From LMUY01 sp965199005 (GTDB lineage: Bacteria > Pseudomonadota > Alphaproteobacteria > Acetobacterales > Acetobacteraceae), in NCBI GenBank assembly GCA_965199005.1, contig CBDAQK010000001.1, forward strand, positions 2,294,001 to 2,358,000: 64,000 nucleotides of DNA. Reading direction: 5' to 3'. This document shows, piece by piece, positions 42,198 through 50,735 of the stretch. The notes under the pieces are model-generated. The model worked only from the letters and a program-made list of their open reading frames with translations, was not told the DNA's origin and searched no databases. Each line of letters begins with the position of its first letter. Position 1 is the stretch's first letter. Position numbers and translations under genes: made by a program.

Positions 42198-43081
42198 AGT
42201 ACCAGCACGCCGTGGTGCTTGGCCTTACCCTCGGGTTCCACATGGATGGTGATGACGAGTTGGTGCATGTCTTCCCTCAACGCAGCCTCGATACGGTCAC
42301 AGATTTCATGCGCGGCGGATACGCGCATGTCGCCGGGCACAACGAGGTGGAATTCCAAATAGGTCAACCGCCCAGCGTGCCGGGTGCGGAGGTCGTGCAC
42401 CTCCAAGGCACCCTCGGCGTGCTCGCCCACCATCTGGCGGATGCGGTCCACGACCTCCTGGGCGGGGGCGGCGTCCATCAAGCCGCCGACGGACTGGCTG
42501 ATCAGGCTGGTGCCGGCCCATAGGACATAGACCGCAATGATGGCGGCCAGGATCGAGTCCAGCTTGGGATAACCCGTCCATACCACCAGCCCAATGCCCA
42601 AAAGCAGGCCGGACGAGGTGGCGACGTCGGCCCAGAGATGCTTGCCGTCCCCCTCCAGCGTGACCGAGCGGGCTCGCCGCCCGGCGCGGATCAGGACGGT
42701 GCCCCAAATGGCGTTGAGCACGGTTGCCGCTGCGTTCAGCGCCAGGCCTTGCCAGGATAGCGTCAGCGGTGAGGGCTCCCGCCAGCTATCCCAGGCGTGC
42801 TGGAGGATAGCGAGGCTGGCAACGATGATCAGCACCCCCTCCACGACGGCGGCGAAGAATTCGGCCTTTTGATGGCCGTAGGGATGGTTGGCATCGGCCG
42901 GGCGCTCGGCGAAGCGCAGGGCGGCCAAGGCGATCAGGGACGCCGCGACGTTCACCGTGCTCTCGAGCGCATCGGAAAAAAGCGCGGCACTGTTCGTCAG
43001 CCACCAAGCACCGGTCTTGAGCGCGAGGACACCGACGCCCAGCACAATGCTGAAGCTCGCGATCTGCTGCGTCCGCTGCAA
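42194..43081 (-). CDS. cation diffusion facilitator (CDF) metal transporter
   Basis: A 295-residue inner-membrane metal/proton antiporter with six predicted helices and a C-terminal cytoplasmic domain. The helix 2 site reads AALFSDALESTVNV, the loop HPYGHQKAEFF, and the helix 5 site KHLWADVATS. Compared with E. coli FieF (D45 and D49) the first aspartate is kept but the second position is serine, so metal choice may differ. The start is TTG. It is followed by the adenosyltransferase with a 4-nt overlap. Likely metals are Zn, Fe, Co or Mn; not resolved. Confidence 0.9.
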   Translation of the reverse strand: MQRTQQIASFSIVLGVGVLALKTGAWWLTNSAALFSDALESTVNVAASLIALAALRFAERPADANHPYGHQKAEFFAAVVEGVLIIVASLAILQHAWDSWREPSPLTLSWQGLALNAAATVLNAIWGTVLIRAGRRARSVTLEGDGKHLWADVATSSGLLLGIGLVVWTGYPKLDSILAAIIAVYVLWAGTSLISQSVGGLMDAAPAQEVVDRIRQMVGEHAEGALEVHDLRTRHAGRLTYLEFHLVVPGDMRVSAAHEICDRIEAALREDMHQLVITIHVEPEGKAKHHGVLVL

Positions 43082-43136
43082 CGGCGCGAACTCCCTTTCG
43101 TGTCCGCAGCCTGTAGCAACTCAGCGCGCCCGCGTC

Positions 43137-43157
43137 ATCCCGCGCACACCGCGGGAT
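43137..43157 (-). terminator. hairpin after the CtrA-like gene
   Basis: ATCCCGCG and CGCGGGAT form a perfect 8-bp stem with a CACAC loop, 14 bp beyond the stop of the CtrA-like gene and upstream of the CDF gene. There is no T-tract, so it may be a weak or Rho-assisted terminator. Confidence 0.4.
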
Positions 43158-43170
43158 TGGGATCGCCCGG

Positions 43171-43587
43171 CTAGCGGGGACGATCGCCGATGCTGAATAG
43201 GGTGCCGTTCCCGTCTGCGCCCGGGTCACAGAGGACATAGCCCTTGCCCCACGCCGTCCCGATGACGTTGTCCAGGCCAGCATTTGCCAGTTTCTTGCGC
43301 AGCTTGCAGACGAAGATATCGATCATCTTGCTCTTCGAATTGGGTATGCGGCCATAGAGGTGTTCGAGCAGCGCCGCCTTTTCCAGCACGCCGCCGCGGC
43401 GGAGCATCAGCAGTTCCAGCACCGAATATTCCTTGCCGGTCAGGACTAGCGGGCTACCGTTCACCGTCACGTCGCGGGTGCCGAGGTTGAGCCGAAGCGG
43501 CCCCAGCCAAAGCGTCGGCTGACTATGTGGCTTGGTTGCCGGCTTGGCGTGGGAAAACCCTGCCGTCACGTCGCCGAAATCGGACAA
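43171..43587 (-). CDS. receiver-less CtrA-like winged-helix DNA-binding protein
   Basis: A protein of about 138 residues consisting almost only of an OmpR/PhoB-type DNA-binding domain (residues about 30-125). Its sequence follows the CtrA C-terminal pattern: VNGSPLVLTGKEYSVLELL, then HLYGRIPNSKSKMIDIFVCK, LRKKL and GTAWGKGYVLCDPG. The N-terminal phospho-receiver domain of CtrA is missing and replaced by about 25 unrelated residues. The TTG at 43587 is preferred because AGGAG lies 8 nt before it; an in-frame TTG at 43695 would add 36 residues, still no receiver. It may bind CtrA-like sites without phosphorylation control. It is divergent from htpG. Confidence 0.85.
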   Translation of the reverse strand: MSDFGDVTAGFSHAKPATKPHSQPTLWLGPLRLNLGTRDVTVNGSPLVLTGKEYSVLELLMLRRGGVLEKAALLEHLYGRIPNSKSKMIDIFVCKLRKKLANAGLDNVIGTAWGKGYVLCDPGADGNGTLFSIGDRPR

Positions 43588-43779
43588 TCTGAACGCTCCT
43601 GCAGTCCAACGGACAGGTTGTGCCAGCAACCCGGCAGCCGCGCGTCGTGCAAATGGATGAGACGGCGTGATTATTCCGTGGTTTTTGTTCAGCAATCAGG
43701 ATGCATGGCTGGCCCGCCTTGAAACCAAGGCCGCGCCCCGGCATATCGCCGCCACGTCACAGGCTATGGAGTGCAGTGG

Positions 43780-45618
43780 ATGAGCGAAACGGTCGAACGG
43801 CATGAGTTTGGCGCGGAAGTTGGGCGGCTGCTCGACCTGGTGGTGCACGCGCTCTACTCCGATCGGGAGATCTTCTTGCGCGAGTTGGTGGCGAATGCCG
43901 CAGACGCGATCGACCGGCGCCGGTTTGCCGCGCTCACCCAGGCGGACCTGGCGCTGCCGCCCGATGCCGCAGTCCGCATCGTGCCGGAGAAGGAGCCGCG
44001 CACGCTGACCATTTCAGACCCCGGCATCGGGATGGACCGCGAGTCGCTGGTCAGCAATTTGGGCACCATCGCCCGGTCGGGCACCCGCGCCTTCGGTCAA
44101 TCGCTGGCGGAGGCGAAGCCGGAGGAGCGGCCGAGCCTGATCGGCCAGTTCGGCGTCGGCTTCTACTCGGCGTTCATGGTGGCGGACCGGGTAGAAGTGA
44201 CCTCCCGCGCCGCCGGGTCGGAGGAGGCTTGGCTGTGGGCGTCCGAAGGGCGCGGCGACTACACGATACAGCCGGCGCAGCGCGACCAGGCCGGCACCAC
44301 GATCGTGCTCCACATCAAGTCCGACGCGGACGAGTTCCTTGAGCCGTACCGGCTGGAGTCGATCATCCGCAAATGGGCGGACCACATCACCATTCCGATC
44401 ATGGTGGCGCGGGACGGCAAGGATGTGGCTGCCAATGAGGGCACGGCGCTGTGGCGCAAGCCCAAGGCCGAGATATCCGAGGAGTCCTACACCGAATTCT
44501 ACCGCCATTTGGGCCACATCTTCGACAAGCCATGGGCGACGCTGCATTGGCGGGCGGAGGGCGCGATGGAGTTCACCGCGCTGCTGTACGTCCCCAGCTC
44601 CAAGCCGTTCGAGGCGGTGGAGGGTGACCGGCAGAGCCGGGTGCGGCTGCATGTCCGCCGCATGTTCATCACCGACGATGCCAATTTGCTGCCAGCCTGG
44701 CTGCGCTTCGTGACGGGCGTGGTGGACACGGAGGATTTGCCGCTGAACGTCTCGCGGGAGATGCTGCAGGCAACCCCGGTCCTGGCGCGCATCCGCAAGG
44801 CGGTGACGAACCGTGTGCTGACCGAGCTGAAGAACCGCGCCAAGGATGAGGGCGACGAGGCGAAGGAGAGCTACGCCGGGTTCTGGCAGAATTTCGGACC
44901 CGTGCTGAAGGAAGGCCTGTGGGAAGACCAGGAGCACCGGGCTGATCTGGCGCCGCTGTTGCGGTTCAAATCATCCGGGCAGGACGGGTGGACGTCTTTG
45001 CCGGACTATGTCAGCCGCATGAAGCCAGAACAGGAGGCGATTTATATCCTGGTCGGCGACGACACGGATGCGCTGGCGAAATCGCCGCAATTAGAGGGGT
45101 TCCGCGCCCGCGGGGTCGAGGTGCTGCTGCTGGCGGACCAGGTGGACGCCTTCTGGCCGGAGCGGATGGCCACCTTCGAGGAAAAGCCGATCCGCTCGAT
45201 CACCCAAGGGGCGGCCGATCTGTCGAAATTGGCAATGGAGTCCCCCATCGAGGAGCCGGCTGACGTCGAGGAGTTGGTGAAGGCGCTGCGGGAGGCGCTG
45301 AAGGGCGACGTGTCGGATGTGCGGACCACGGACCGGCTGGTGGACAGTCCCGTGGTGCTGTCCGCCTCGGCGGCCGGCCCGGACTTGCAGATGCAGCGTC
45401 TGTTGAAGCGGGCTGGCCGGGCCATGCCGGCCACGTTGCCGGTGCTGGAGATCAACGCGCGCCACAAATTGATCCGCCGGATGGCCGAACTGGCCAACAT
45501 CGGCGATGCCGCCAGCACGCTGCTGGACCTGGCGCGCATTCAGGATGGCGAGCCCCCGCGTGACCCGGCGGCCTTTGCCCGGCAGATGGCTGCGGCACTT
45601 GCGGAGAGCCTGGCGTAG
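43780..45618 (+). CDS. htpG: molecular chaperone HtpG (Hsp90)
   Basis: A 612-residue cytosolic ATP-dependent chaperone. The N-terminal ATPase domain has FLRELVANAADAIDRRRF, ISDPGIGMDRESLVSNLGTI and LIGQFGVGFYSAFMVADRVE. The middle-domain arginine region reads LPLNVSREMLQATPVL, and a full C-terminal dimerisation domain follows. The ATG at 43780 is chosen over the in-frame GTG at 43771, since GGAG sits 8 nt upstream. The length is slightly shorter than the usual 620-635. It stands alone, divergent from the CtrA-like regulator. Confidence 0.96.
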   Translation: MSETVERHEFGAEVGRLLDLVVHALYSDREIFLRELVANAADAIDRRRFAALTQADLALPPDAAVRIVPEKEPRTLTISDPGIGMDRESLVSNLGTIARSGTRAFGQSLAEAKPEERPSLIGQFGVGFYSAFMVADRVEVTSRAAGSEEAWLWASEGRGDYTIQPAQRDQAGTTIVLHIKSDADEFLEPYRLESIIRKWADHITIPIMVARDGKDVAANEGTALWRKPKAEISEESYTEFYRHLGHIFDKPWATLHWRAEGAMEFTALLYVPSSKPFEAVEGDRQSRVRLHVRRMFITDDANLLPAWLRFVTGVVDTEDLPLNVSREMLQATPVLARIRKAVTNRVLTELKNRAKDEGDEAKESYAGFWQNFGPVLKEGLWEDQEHRADLAPLLRFKSSGQDGWTSLPDYVSRMKPEQEAIYILVGDDTDALAKSPQLEGFRARGVEVLLLADQVDAFWPERMATFEEKPIRSITQGAADLSKLAMESPIEEPADVEELVKALREALKGDVSDVRTTDRLVDSPVVLSASAAGPDLQMQRLLKRAGRAMPATLPVLEINARHKLIRRMAELANIGDAASTLLDLARIQDGEPPRDPAAFARQMAAALAESLA

Positions 45619-46048
45619 CACAGCCGTCGCGGTCCTCGACGCACGTTACCCCGCCTGCGGCAAGCTCGCGGGGACATGTGCTCGAATGAGAGCCCTAAAT
45701 TCATGCCGTGTCTGCTCCGCGATCGGGAGCGGCCAAGCGCCGCAGATCACGGCGCCGCCGCGAATTTGTTTCTGGCTGCATCTCATTTATCAAAAGACTT
45801 AACTGTCTGTCCGGAACAATACGACTTTACAGATCCTAAGCGCAGTACCTTTGATCTGCCCGGAGCGCAGGTAATTGACACATGACGTTTTGTCGTAGAC
45901 GGAGGCGAGGGTTTATTTACATTAATATGAAATTTGGCGCCGTATATTAACACAATCGACGTATTCCCAGATTAATACTTTCGGCATCTTCGCAGATTAC
46001 ATTGGGTTTGATATCGTGGGCTAGGCATAGGGCAGTCAGGATATCACC
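45619..46048. other. non-coding gap entering an AT-richer region
   Basis: A 430-bp stretch between htpG and the methyltransferase fusion with no convincing gene. Close to htpG a weak GC stem (CCCCGC at 45649 with GCGGGG at 45668) could be a terminator. From about 45780 the base composition drops to clearly AT-rich, with runs such as TTTATTTACATTAATATG. A TTGACA box at 45875-45880 exists but lacks a good -10 partner at normal spacing. A 69-codon ORF at 45676 has no ribosome site and was rejected. Confidence 0.5.
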
Positions 46049-47200
46049 ATGGCTATGGAATTCGACAGCGATTGGTATGTGAAGCGCTATCCAGATGTCG
46101 CCACGGCGATCAACGCCGGGAAGTTCGACTCTGCCCTCAATCACTACGAGCGGCATGGAAGAGCAGAAAATCGGCTGCCGCATGCGCCACCAGGTCAATC
46201 GGGAGAGTTGCCCCCTCAAAGGCGGTCTTACCAGACCTTCCCTGGGGAGGCAGGCGACTCCTCGAGTGAAAAAAAGTTCAAGTCCCTGCAATGTCCAGAT
46301 TTTACCGGAAAATCGGTGCTCGATGTCGGCTGCAACGAAGGTTATTTTTGCTTTAAAGCGGCAGAACAAGGTGCGGTACGCGTCTTGGGACTGGATCAAA
46401 ATTCAGGCTTCATCGAAGCGGCCCGAACAAGGCTCCAGCAATCCCGTTACAGCGAAGGATTGGTGGAGTTCCTCCATCAGTCGTGGAATCACCTTCCTGA
46501 CGAGAAATTTGACATGATTTTTCTCTTGTCTGCGCTTCACTATGCCAGCGACCAAGCAGCGCTCATCCAGTCCCTCACCGACCATCTTACACCGACAGGG
46601 GTTCTTATCCTCGAGTGCGGCATAATCCATGAAGAACACAGCGACTTCGTCGAAACGACGCGGGCGATCGACAAGGTTTACTTCCCGACATTTGGCAAAA
46701 TTAAGGAGATGTTCGATGGATATGCTTGGAAACGGATCGGACCCAGCATAAGTCAGGCGGGTGATCCGGTCCCGAGAGAAGTCTTCCACATTCGTCTCAT
46801 GAAGCCGACGGTGATCCTGTTAACAGGAAAGTCCTACACGGGTAAGACAACGCTCGTCAGAATGCTTCGTAAATCCGGTCTGCCTTGCATCATGGTGGAT
46901 GATCACGTGCGCGTCCGGGCGCAACAGAAGGATCTGGATCCGCGTTTGGCTGAAACGCTGAAGCAGCATTATCACGGCTACTATCTCGATCAACTCTACG
47001 CCAAGATGCAACAGGACGGTAGTTTAAGTCTGTTAATTGATGATATTGTCGAGACGGTTCGTCAAACAGATAATTCAATCACGATTGTCGAAGGCGCAAT
47101 CGGCGACAATCACGACGCGCAGAGGATCATCTCAAACCGCTTCACAGAGCTTGGTTATTTCGTTTGGTTCGCGAACTCCAGTCTTGAGCTGGAGTTGTAA
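46049..47200 (+). CDS. methyltransferase fused to a P-loop kinase-like domain
   Basis: A 383-residue three-part protein. Residues 4-43 (DWYVKRYPDVATAINAGKFD and on to HYERHGRAENR) match a short module found in surface-polysaccharide enzymes. Residues about 85-250 are a class I SAM methyltransferase with SVLDVGCNEGYFCFKAAEQG and LLSALHYASD. Residues about 252-383 form a P-loop domain with VILLTGKSYTGKTTLVRMLR and an acidic VEGAIGD, resembling small-molecule or nucleotide kinases. An AGGAT ribosome site precedes the ATG. Base composition is lower in GC than neighbours. A role in modifying a glycan or lipid is inferred; the target is unknown. Confidence 0.8.
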   Translation: MAMEFDSDWYVKRYPDVATAINAGKFDSALNHYERHGRAENRLPHAPPGQSGELPPQRRSYQTFPGEAGDSSSEKKFKSLQCPDFTGKSVLDVGCNEGYFCFKAAEQGAVRVLGLDQNSGFIEAARTRLQQSRYSEGLVEFLHQSWNHLPDEKFDMIFLLSALHYASDQAALIQSLTDHLTPTGVLILECGIIHEEHSDFVETTRAIDKVYFPTFGKIKEMFDGYAWKRIGPSISQAGDPVPREVFHIRLMKPTVILLTGKSYTGKTTLVRMLRKSGLPCIMVDDHVRVRAQQKDLDPRLAETLKQHYHGYYLDQLYAKMQQDGSLSLLIDDIVETVRQTDNSITIVEGAIGDNHDAQRIISNRFTELGYFVWFANSSLELEL

Positions 47201-47224
47201 AGGGCCATCGAATGGACGGTCGAG

Positions 47225-48406
47225 CTAACGCCAGAAGACCGCCAACCCCAAATCCCTCTGGTCAGTCGATGCCCGTAGATCACTGGGCCTGAGGGTTGGC
47301 GGTGTTAGCAATTCGATTTTGTTGATCGCTTCATTGGTGCTGACGACCGAGCTGATGACGCGGTGGCCGGCGCGATTTTCAACTTTCACATCCGATACTT
47401 GCCCAGCAACCCTCACTTGGCAGTTGGCGGCAAAGCCCTGCGTGACCTCCATCGCAAAGGGGATATCTATGTGCAGCCGGGCGGCCGGAGCCTCGAGCGC
47501 GACTGGCCAGGTGATCACCGGCTGGCGCGACCATCGATAGCCACTCTCTTCAGCGGCATTCCAGGTTGCATCGGAATCGGCCGGCATGTGCGGTGAGCGA
47601 AGCGTCAGGAACACCATCTGCTGCGTCATGTCCCTTGTCGCATAAGCGACGGCGGGGGAAATCTGCTGGGGCTTGAAGGCGTGGAGTCCGGGGCCTGGAT
47701 AATAGGCGAGTCCCAGCCCTTCCGCGACGCGGCAGAGTGCGGCGGAGCTGAAGATGGAGGCATGTCCGTTGCGGGGCGAGATATACCACCAATTGGCTTT
47801 GATGGTCTCGATGTCGGCGGGGAGGATGCCGGTGGTGAAGATAATCGCTCCGTCGGGGGACAGGAACGACTGCATTTCTTTAAAAGTAGCAATGGGATCG
47901 ATGCTGTGCTCGACCACCTCGATGGCGGTGACGATGTCAAATTTTCGTTGGGGCCGGTTCGGTTGAGAAAAGACGTCGAAACACTCGATATTGGTGAAGC
48001 CGAGTGCGGCCAGGCGCTTTGCCATTTCACCGCTGCCGGAGCCGTAATCGAGGATCGCCAAATCCCTCTGCATGTCGAAGCGCCGGGCCAATGATTCCGC
48101 CATTCGCGCCGGCCGGACATCGGCATATTCGCCATCGACCCGGATATACTCGTCGTTATAGACATGCTTTGAAAAGGCGTCTTTGTCCCAATCATCGAAA
48201 TAATCAGTAAATACAAACTGACAATCGAGGCATCTTAGAAAGTAAACCGGAATCCCCGCTAAACCAAATTTGTAGCAGTCGTGGCCCGAAGTACAAAACT
48301 TATTAAAGTCAACAACATCAAAAAGCACTGCTTTACCGCAACATATTTTACAATCCCTCTGTGTCGATCGTGCATTCATAAAGGGATTAATAAGAGCGCG
48401 GACCAT
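47225..48406 (-). CDS. zinc-ribbon class I SAM methyltransferase
   Basis: A 393-residue protein. The N-terminus has zinc-ribbon cysteines in RDCKICCGKA and LRCLDCQFVF. The methyltransferase core contains LAILDYGSGSGEMAKRLAAL and IVTAIEVVEHSIDPIATFKE, typical of Methyltransf_23 enzymes. The last 100 or so residues look like a beta-rich accessory domain without known motifs. It converges with the methyltransferase/kinase fusion 24 bp away. Its 5' part is AT-rich, suggesting shared foreign origin. Likely acts on a nucleotide sugar or polysaccharide; uncertain. Confidence 0.82.
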   Translation of the reverse strand: MVRALINPFMNARSTQRDCKICCGKAVLFDVVDFNKFCTSGHDCYKFGLAGIPVYFLRCLDCQFVFTDYFDDWDKDAFSKHVYNDEYIRVDGEYADVRPARMAESLARRFDMQRDLAILDYGSGSGEMAKRLAALGFTNIECFDVFSQPNRPQRKFDIVTAIEVVEHSIDPIATFKEMQSFLSPDGAIIFTTGILPADIETIKANWWYISPRNGHASIFSSAALCRVAEGLGLAYYPGPGLHAFKPQQISPAVAYATRDMTQQMVFLTLRSPHMPADSDATWNAAEESGYRWSRQPVITWPVALEAPAARLHIDIPFAMEVTQGFAANCQVRVAGQVSDVKVENRAGHRVISSVVSTNEAINKIELLTPPTLRPSDLRASTDQRDLGLAVFWR

Positions 48407-48550
48407 AAACTAATTCCACGATGACATCGCCGCAACGGCGACATGAAAACTGACATTGAGCCATAAAGTCAAGGTAAACGCTAATTGGTTTCAGTGCGGC
48501 ACGGCGCAGACGGCAGATAATGCTGCAATCCGCGCGAGCCGGCGGGTCGG

Positions 48551-49174
48551 TTAGGACAACGCGACTTCAAATCCACGCTGCACGGCAGGGCGTGCCATCA
48601 GCGTGTCGTGCCAACGGCCCACATGGGGGAAATCCGCGAAATCGACGTTGTGGCGTTCGTGCCGCCAGGCCCAGCCCAGGATCGCGAAATCGGCCACCGA
48701 GAGCGCCCCGGCCACGAACTCCACCTGCTCGAGCCGCCGATCCAGCACGCCGTAGAGCCGGCGGGTCTCAGCCGAATACCGCTCCAGCCCGTAGCGTTGG
48801 TCCGCCGGGTCCTCCACCTGGAGGAAATGGTGCACTTGACCCGGCATGGGTCCGAAGCCACCCATCTGCCACATCAGCCATTCCAGTACGGCAACCCGGG
48901 CGCGCTGGCTTTGCGGGAGGAACAGGCCGGTCTTCTCGCCCAGATACAGCAGGATGGCGCCGCTCTCGAACACGCTGAGCGGCTCCCCGCCGGGGCCGTC
49001 CTTGTCCACGATCGCCGGGATGCGGTTATTCGGGCTGATCGCGAGGAACGCCGGCTCGAATTGCTCGCGCTTGGAAATGTTGACGGGGTGGACGGTGTAG
49101 GGCAGGCCCATCTCCTCCAGGGCAACGCTGATCTTGCGGCCATTCGGCGTGTTCCAGCTATACAGGTCGATCAT
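48551..49174 (-). CDS. glutathione S-transferase, YfcG/YghU-like
   Basis: A 207-residue GST. The N-terminal thioredoxin fold begins MIDLYSWNTPNGRKISVALE and contains ISPNNRIPAIVDKDG and the glutathione gamma-glutamyl contact FESGAILLYLGEKTG. A helical C-terminal domain follows (SVADFAILGWAWRHER). This pattern matches the Nu-class proteins YfcG and YghU, which use TPNG in place of a catalytic serine or cysteine and have disulfide reductase activity. GC returns to the high level of the main chromosome here. Confidence 0.92.
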   Translation of the reverse strand: MIDLYSWNTPNGRKISVALEEMGLPYTVHPVNISKREQFEPAFLAISPNNRIPAIVDKDGPGGEPLSVFESGAILLYLGEKTGLFLPQSQRARVAVLEWLMWQMGGFGPMPGQVHHFLQVEDPADQRYGLERYSAETRRLYGVLDRRLEQVEFVAGALSVADFAILGWAWRHERHNVDFADFPHVGRWHDTLMARPAVQRGFEVALS

Positions 49175-49284
49175 CGTCTGGGCGCTCCATTTGTTACCGA
49201 TAGGCTAGTCAGACCACCACGCCGCGGCAAATCCTGGTTTACGGGCAGGAGGGGGTGCCGGGCGTGGCTGCAGGAGGGGAAAGG

Positions 49285-50709
49285 ATGGATATGGCAGTGC
49301 CGACCAGCGCCGACGGCCTTGATGGCACGGCCGTCCGCGTGCTGGCGATGCAACGCCGGGCGGAGCGGCGGGATGGCCCCCCGCCAATCGAGCAACGGCT
49401 GGCAGTGCTCAAATCGCTGGACGCGCTGCTGCGCCTCAACCGCGAGGCGCTGGCCGACGCGATCTCCAACGATTTCGGCCATCGCTCGCGCGAGGAGACG
49501 GTGCTGGCCGAACTGGTGCCCTCGCTGGCCGCCATCCGCCATGCCAGGCGCAATCTGGCGCGCTGGATGCGGCCGGAGGAGCGGCAGGTGGATATCGGCT
49601 TCCGCCCCGCCCGGGCTTGGGTCGAATGGCAGCCGCTGGGATGCGTGGCGATCATCTCCCCGTGGAACTGTCCTTTGTTGCTGAGTATCGGCCCGGCGGT
49701 GGACGCGCTGGCCGCGGGCAACCGCGTGATCGTCAAGCCATCGGAACTGACGCCACGCTTTTCCGCCCTGCTCGCCGTCCTCGTCGACGAGGCGGTCGAC
49801 GCGGCGCAACTCAGCGTGGTGACGGGCGGCCCGGATGTGGCGCAGGCCCTATGCGCCCAGCCATTGGACCATCTGCTGTTCACCGGGTCGACGTCTGTTG
49901 GGCGGGCGGTGGCACGGGCGGCGGCGGAGACGCTGACCCCGGTGACGCTGGAGTTGGGGGGCAAATCGCCTGCCATCCTGTGCCGCGACTACGATGTGGC
50001 GGCGGCGGCGCGCAGCATCGCTTTGGGTAAGTTCTTCAACGCCGGGCAAACCTGCATCGCCCCCGACTATGCGCTGGTGCCGGAGGAGCATGCGGCGCGC
50101 TTCGGCCAGGCTGTGCTGGATGCGGCAGCGCGGATGTATCCGTCCATCGCCGGCAACCCCGACTACACCAGCATCATATCGGACCACCATCACCAACGGC
50201 TGCACGCCCTGCTGCACGAGGCCGAGGATGGCGGCGCGACCTTGCTGCGGCTGGGCGATGCCTATGCCGAGCGCCGGATCGGCCCGACGGTCGTGCTGAA
50301 TGCGCCGCTGGAGGGGCGGTTGATGACGGACGAAATCTTCGGTCCCATCCTGCCGGTGATCGGCTACCGCGAATTGAACGATGCCTTCCGCTTCGTCAGC
50401 GCCCGGCCGCGCCCGTTGGCGGTGTATCCCTTTACCAAAGACAAGGCGAGGCGTGCGGCAGCGCTGGCGAAGACGGTGTCTGGCGGGGCGTCGGTGAATG
50501 CCGCGCTGATGCAATGCTTGCAGTTGGACCTGCCTTTCGGCGGGGTGGGGGCGTCGGGCATGGGCGCCTATCACGGACGCGACGGGTTCCGCCGGTTTTC
50601 CCACGCCCGCGGCGTCTATCAACCGGGACGGTTCCGCGGGTTCGACTTTCTGGCACCCCCCTATGGGCGCAAGATGCGGCTGGCGTTGCGGGCGATGCTG
50701 CTGCGGTGA
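49285..50709 (+). CDS. aldehyde dehydrogenase, coniferyl aldehyde dehydrogenase-like
   Basis: A 474-residue NAD(P)-dependent aldehyde dehydrogenase. The nucleophilic cysteine is in FNAGQTCIAPDYAL and the general base in TLELGGKSPAIL. Cofactor-site motifs are ISPWNCPLLLSIGPAVDALA and LLFTGSTSVGRAVA. The C-terminal motif is FGGVGASGMGAYHGRDGFRR. It resembles the CalB subgroup that oxidises coniferyl or long-chain aldehydes. The ATG at 49285 is chosen because GGAGGGGAAAGG lies just upstream; another ATG follows two codons later. It is divergent from the GST gene. Confidence 0.92.
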   Translation: MDMAVPTSADGLDGTAVRVLAMQRRAERRDGPPPIEQRLAVLKSLDALLRLNREALADAISNDFGHRSREETVLAELVPSLAAIRHARRNLARWMRPEERQVDIGFRPARAWVEWQPLGCVAIISPWNCPLLLSIGPAVDALAAGNRVIVKPSELTPRFSALLAVLVDEAVDAAQLSVVTGGPDVAQALCAQPLDHLLFTGSTSVGRAVARAAAETLTPVTLELGGKSPAILCRDYDVAAAARSIALGKFFNAGQTCIAPDYALVPEEHAARFGQAVLDAAARMYPSIAGNPDYTSIISDHHHQRLHALLHEAEDGGATLLRLGDAYAERRIGPTVVLNAPLEGRLMTDEIFGPILPVIGYRELNDAFRFVSARPRPLAVYPFTKDKARRAAALAKTVSGGASVNAALMQCLQLDLPFGGVGASGMGAYHGRDGFRRFSHARGVYQPGRFRGFDFLAPPYGRKMRLALRAMLLR

Positions 50710-50735
50710 GGCGCTCTCAGTCGCTCATCCCTCCC

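Noticed and set aside
45875..45880. TTGACA box as a promoter for the methyltransferase fusion
   Set aside because: No acceptable -10 box at 16-18 bp spacing, so not reported as a promoter.
45676..45885. 69-codon ORF downstream of htpG
   Set aside because: No ribosome site, mixed composition and no family features; treated as non-coding gap.
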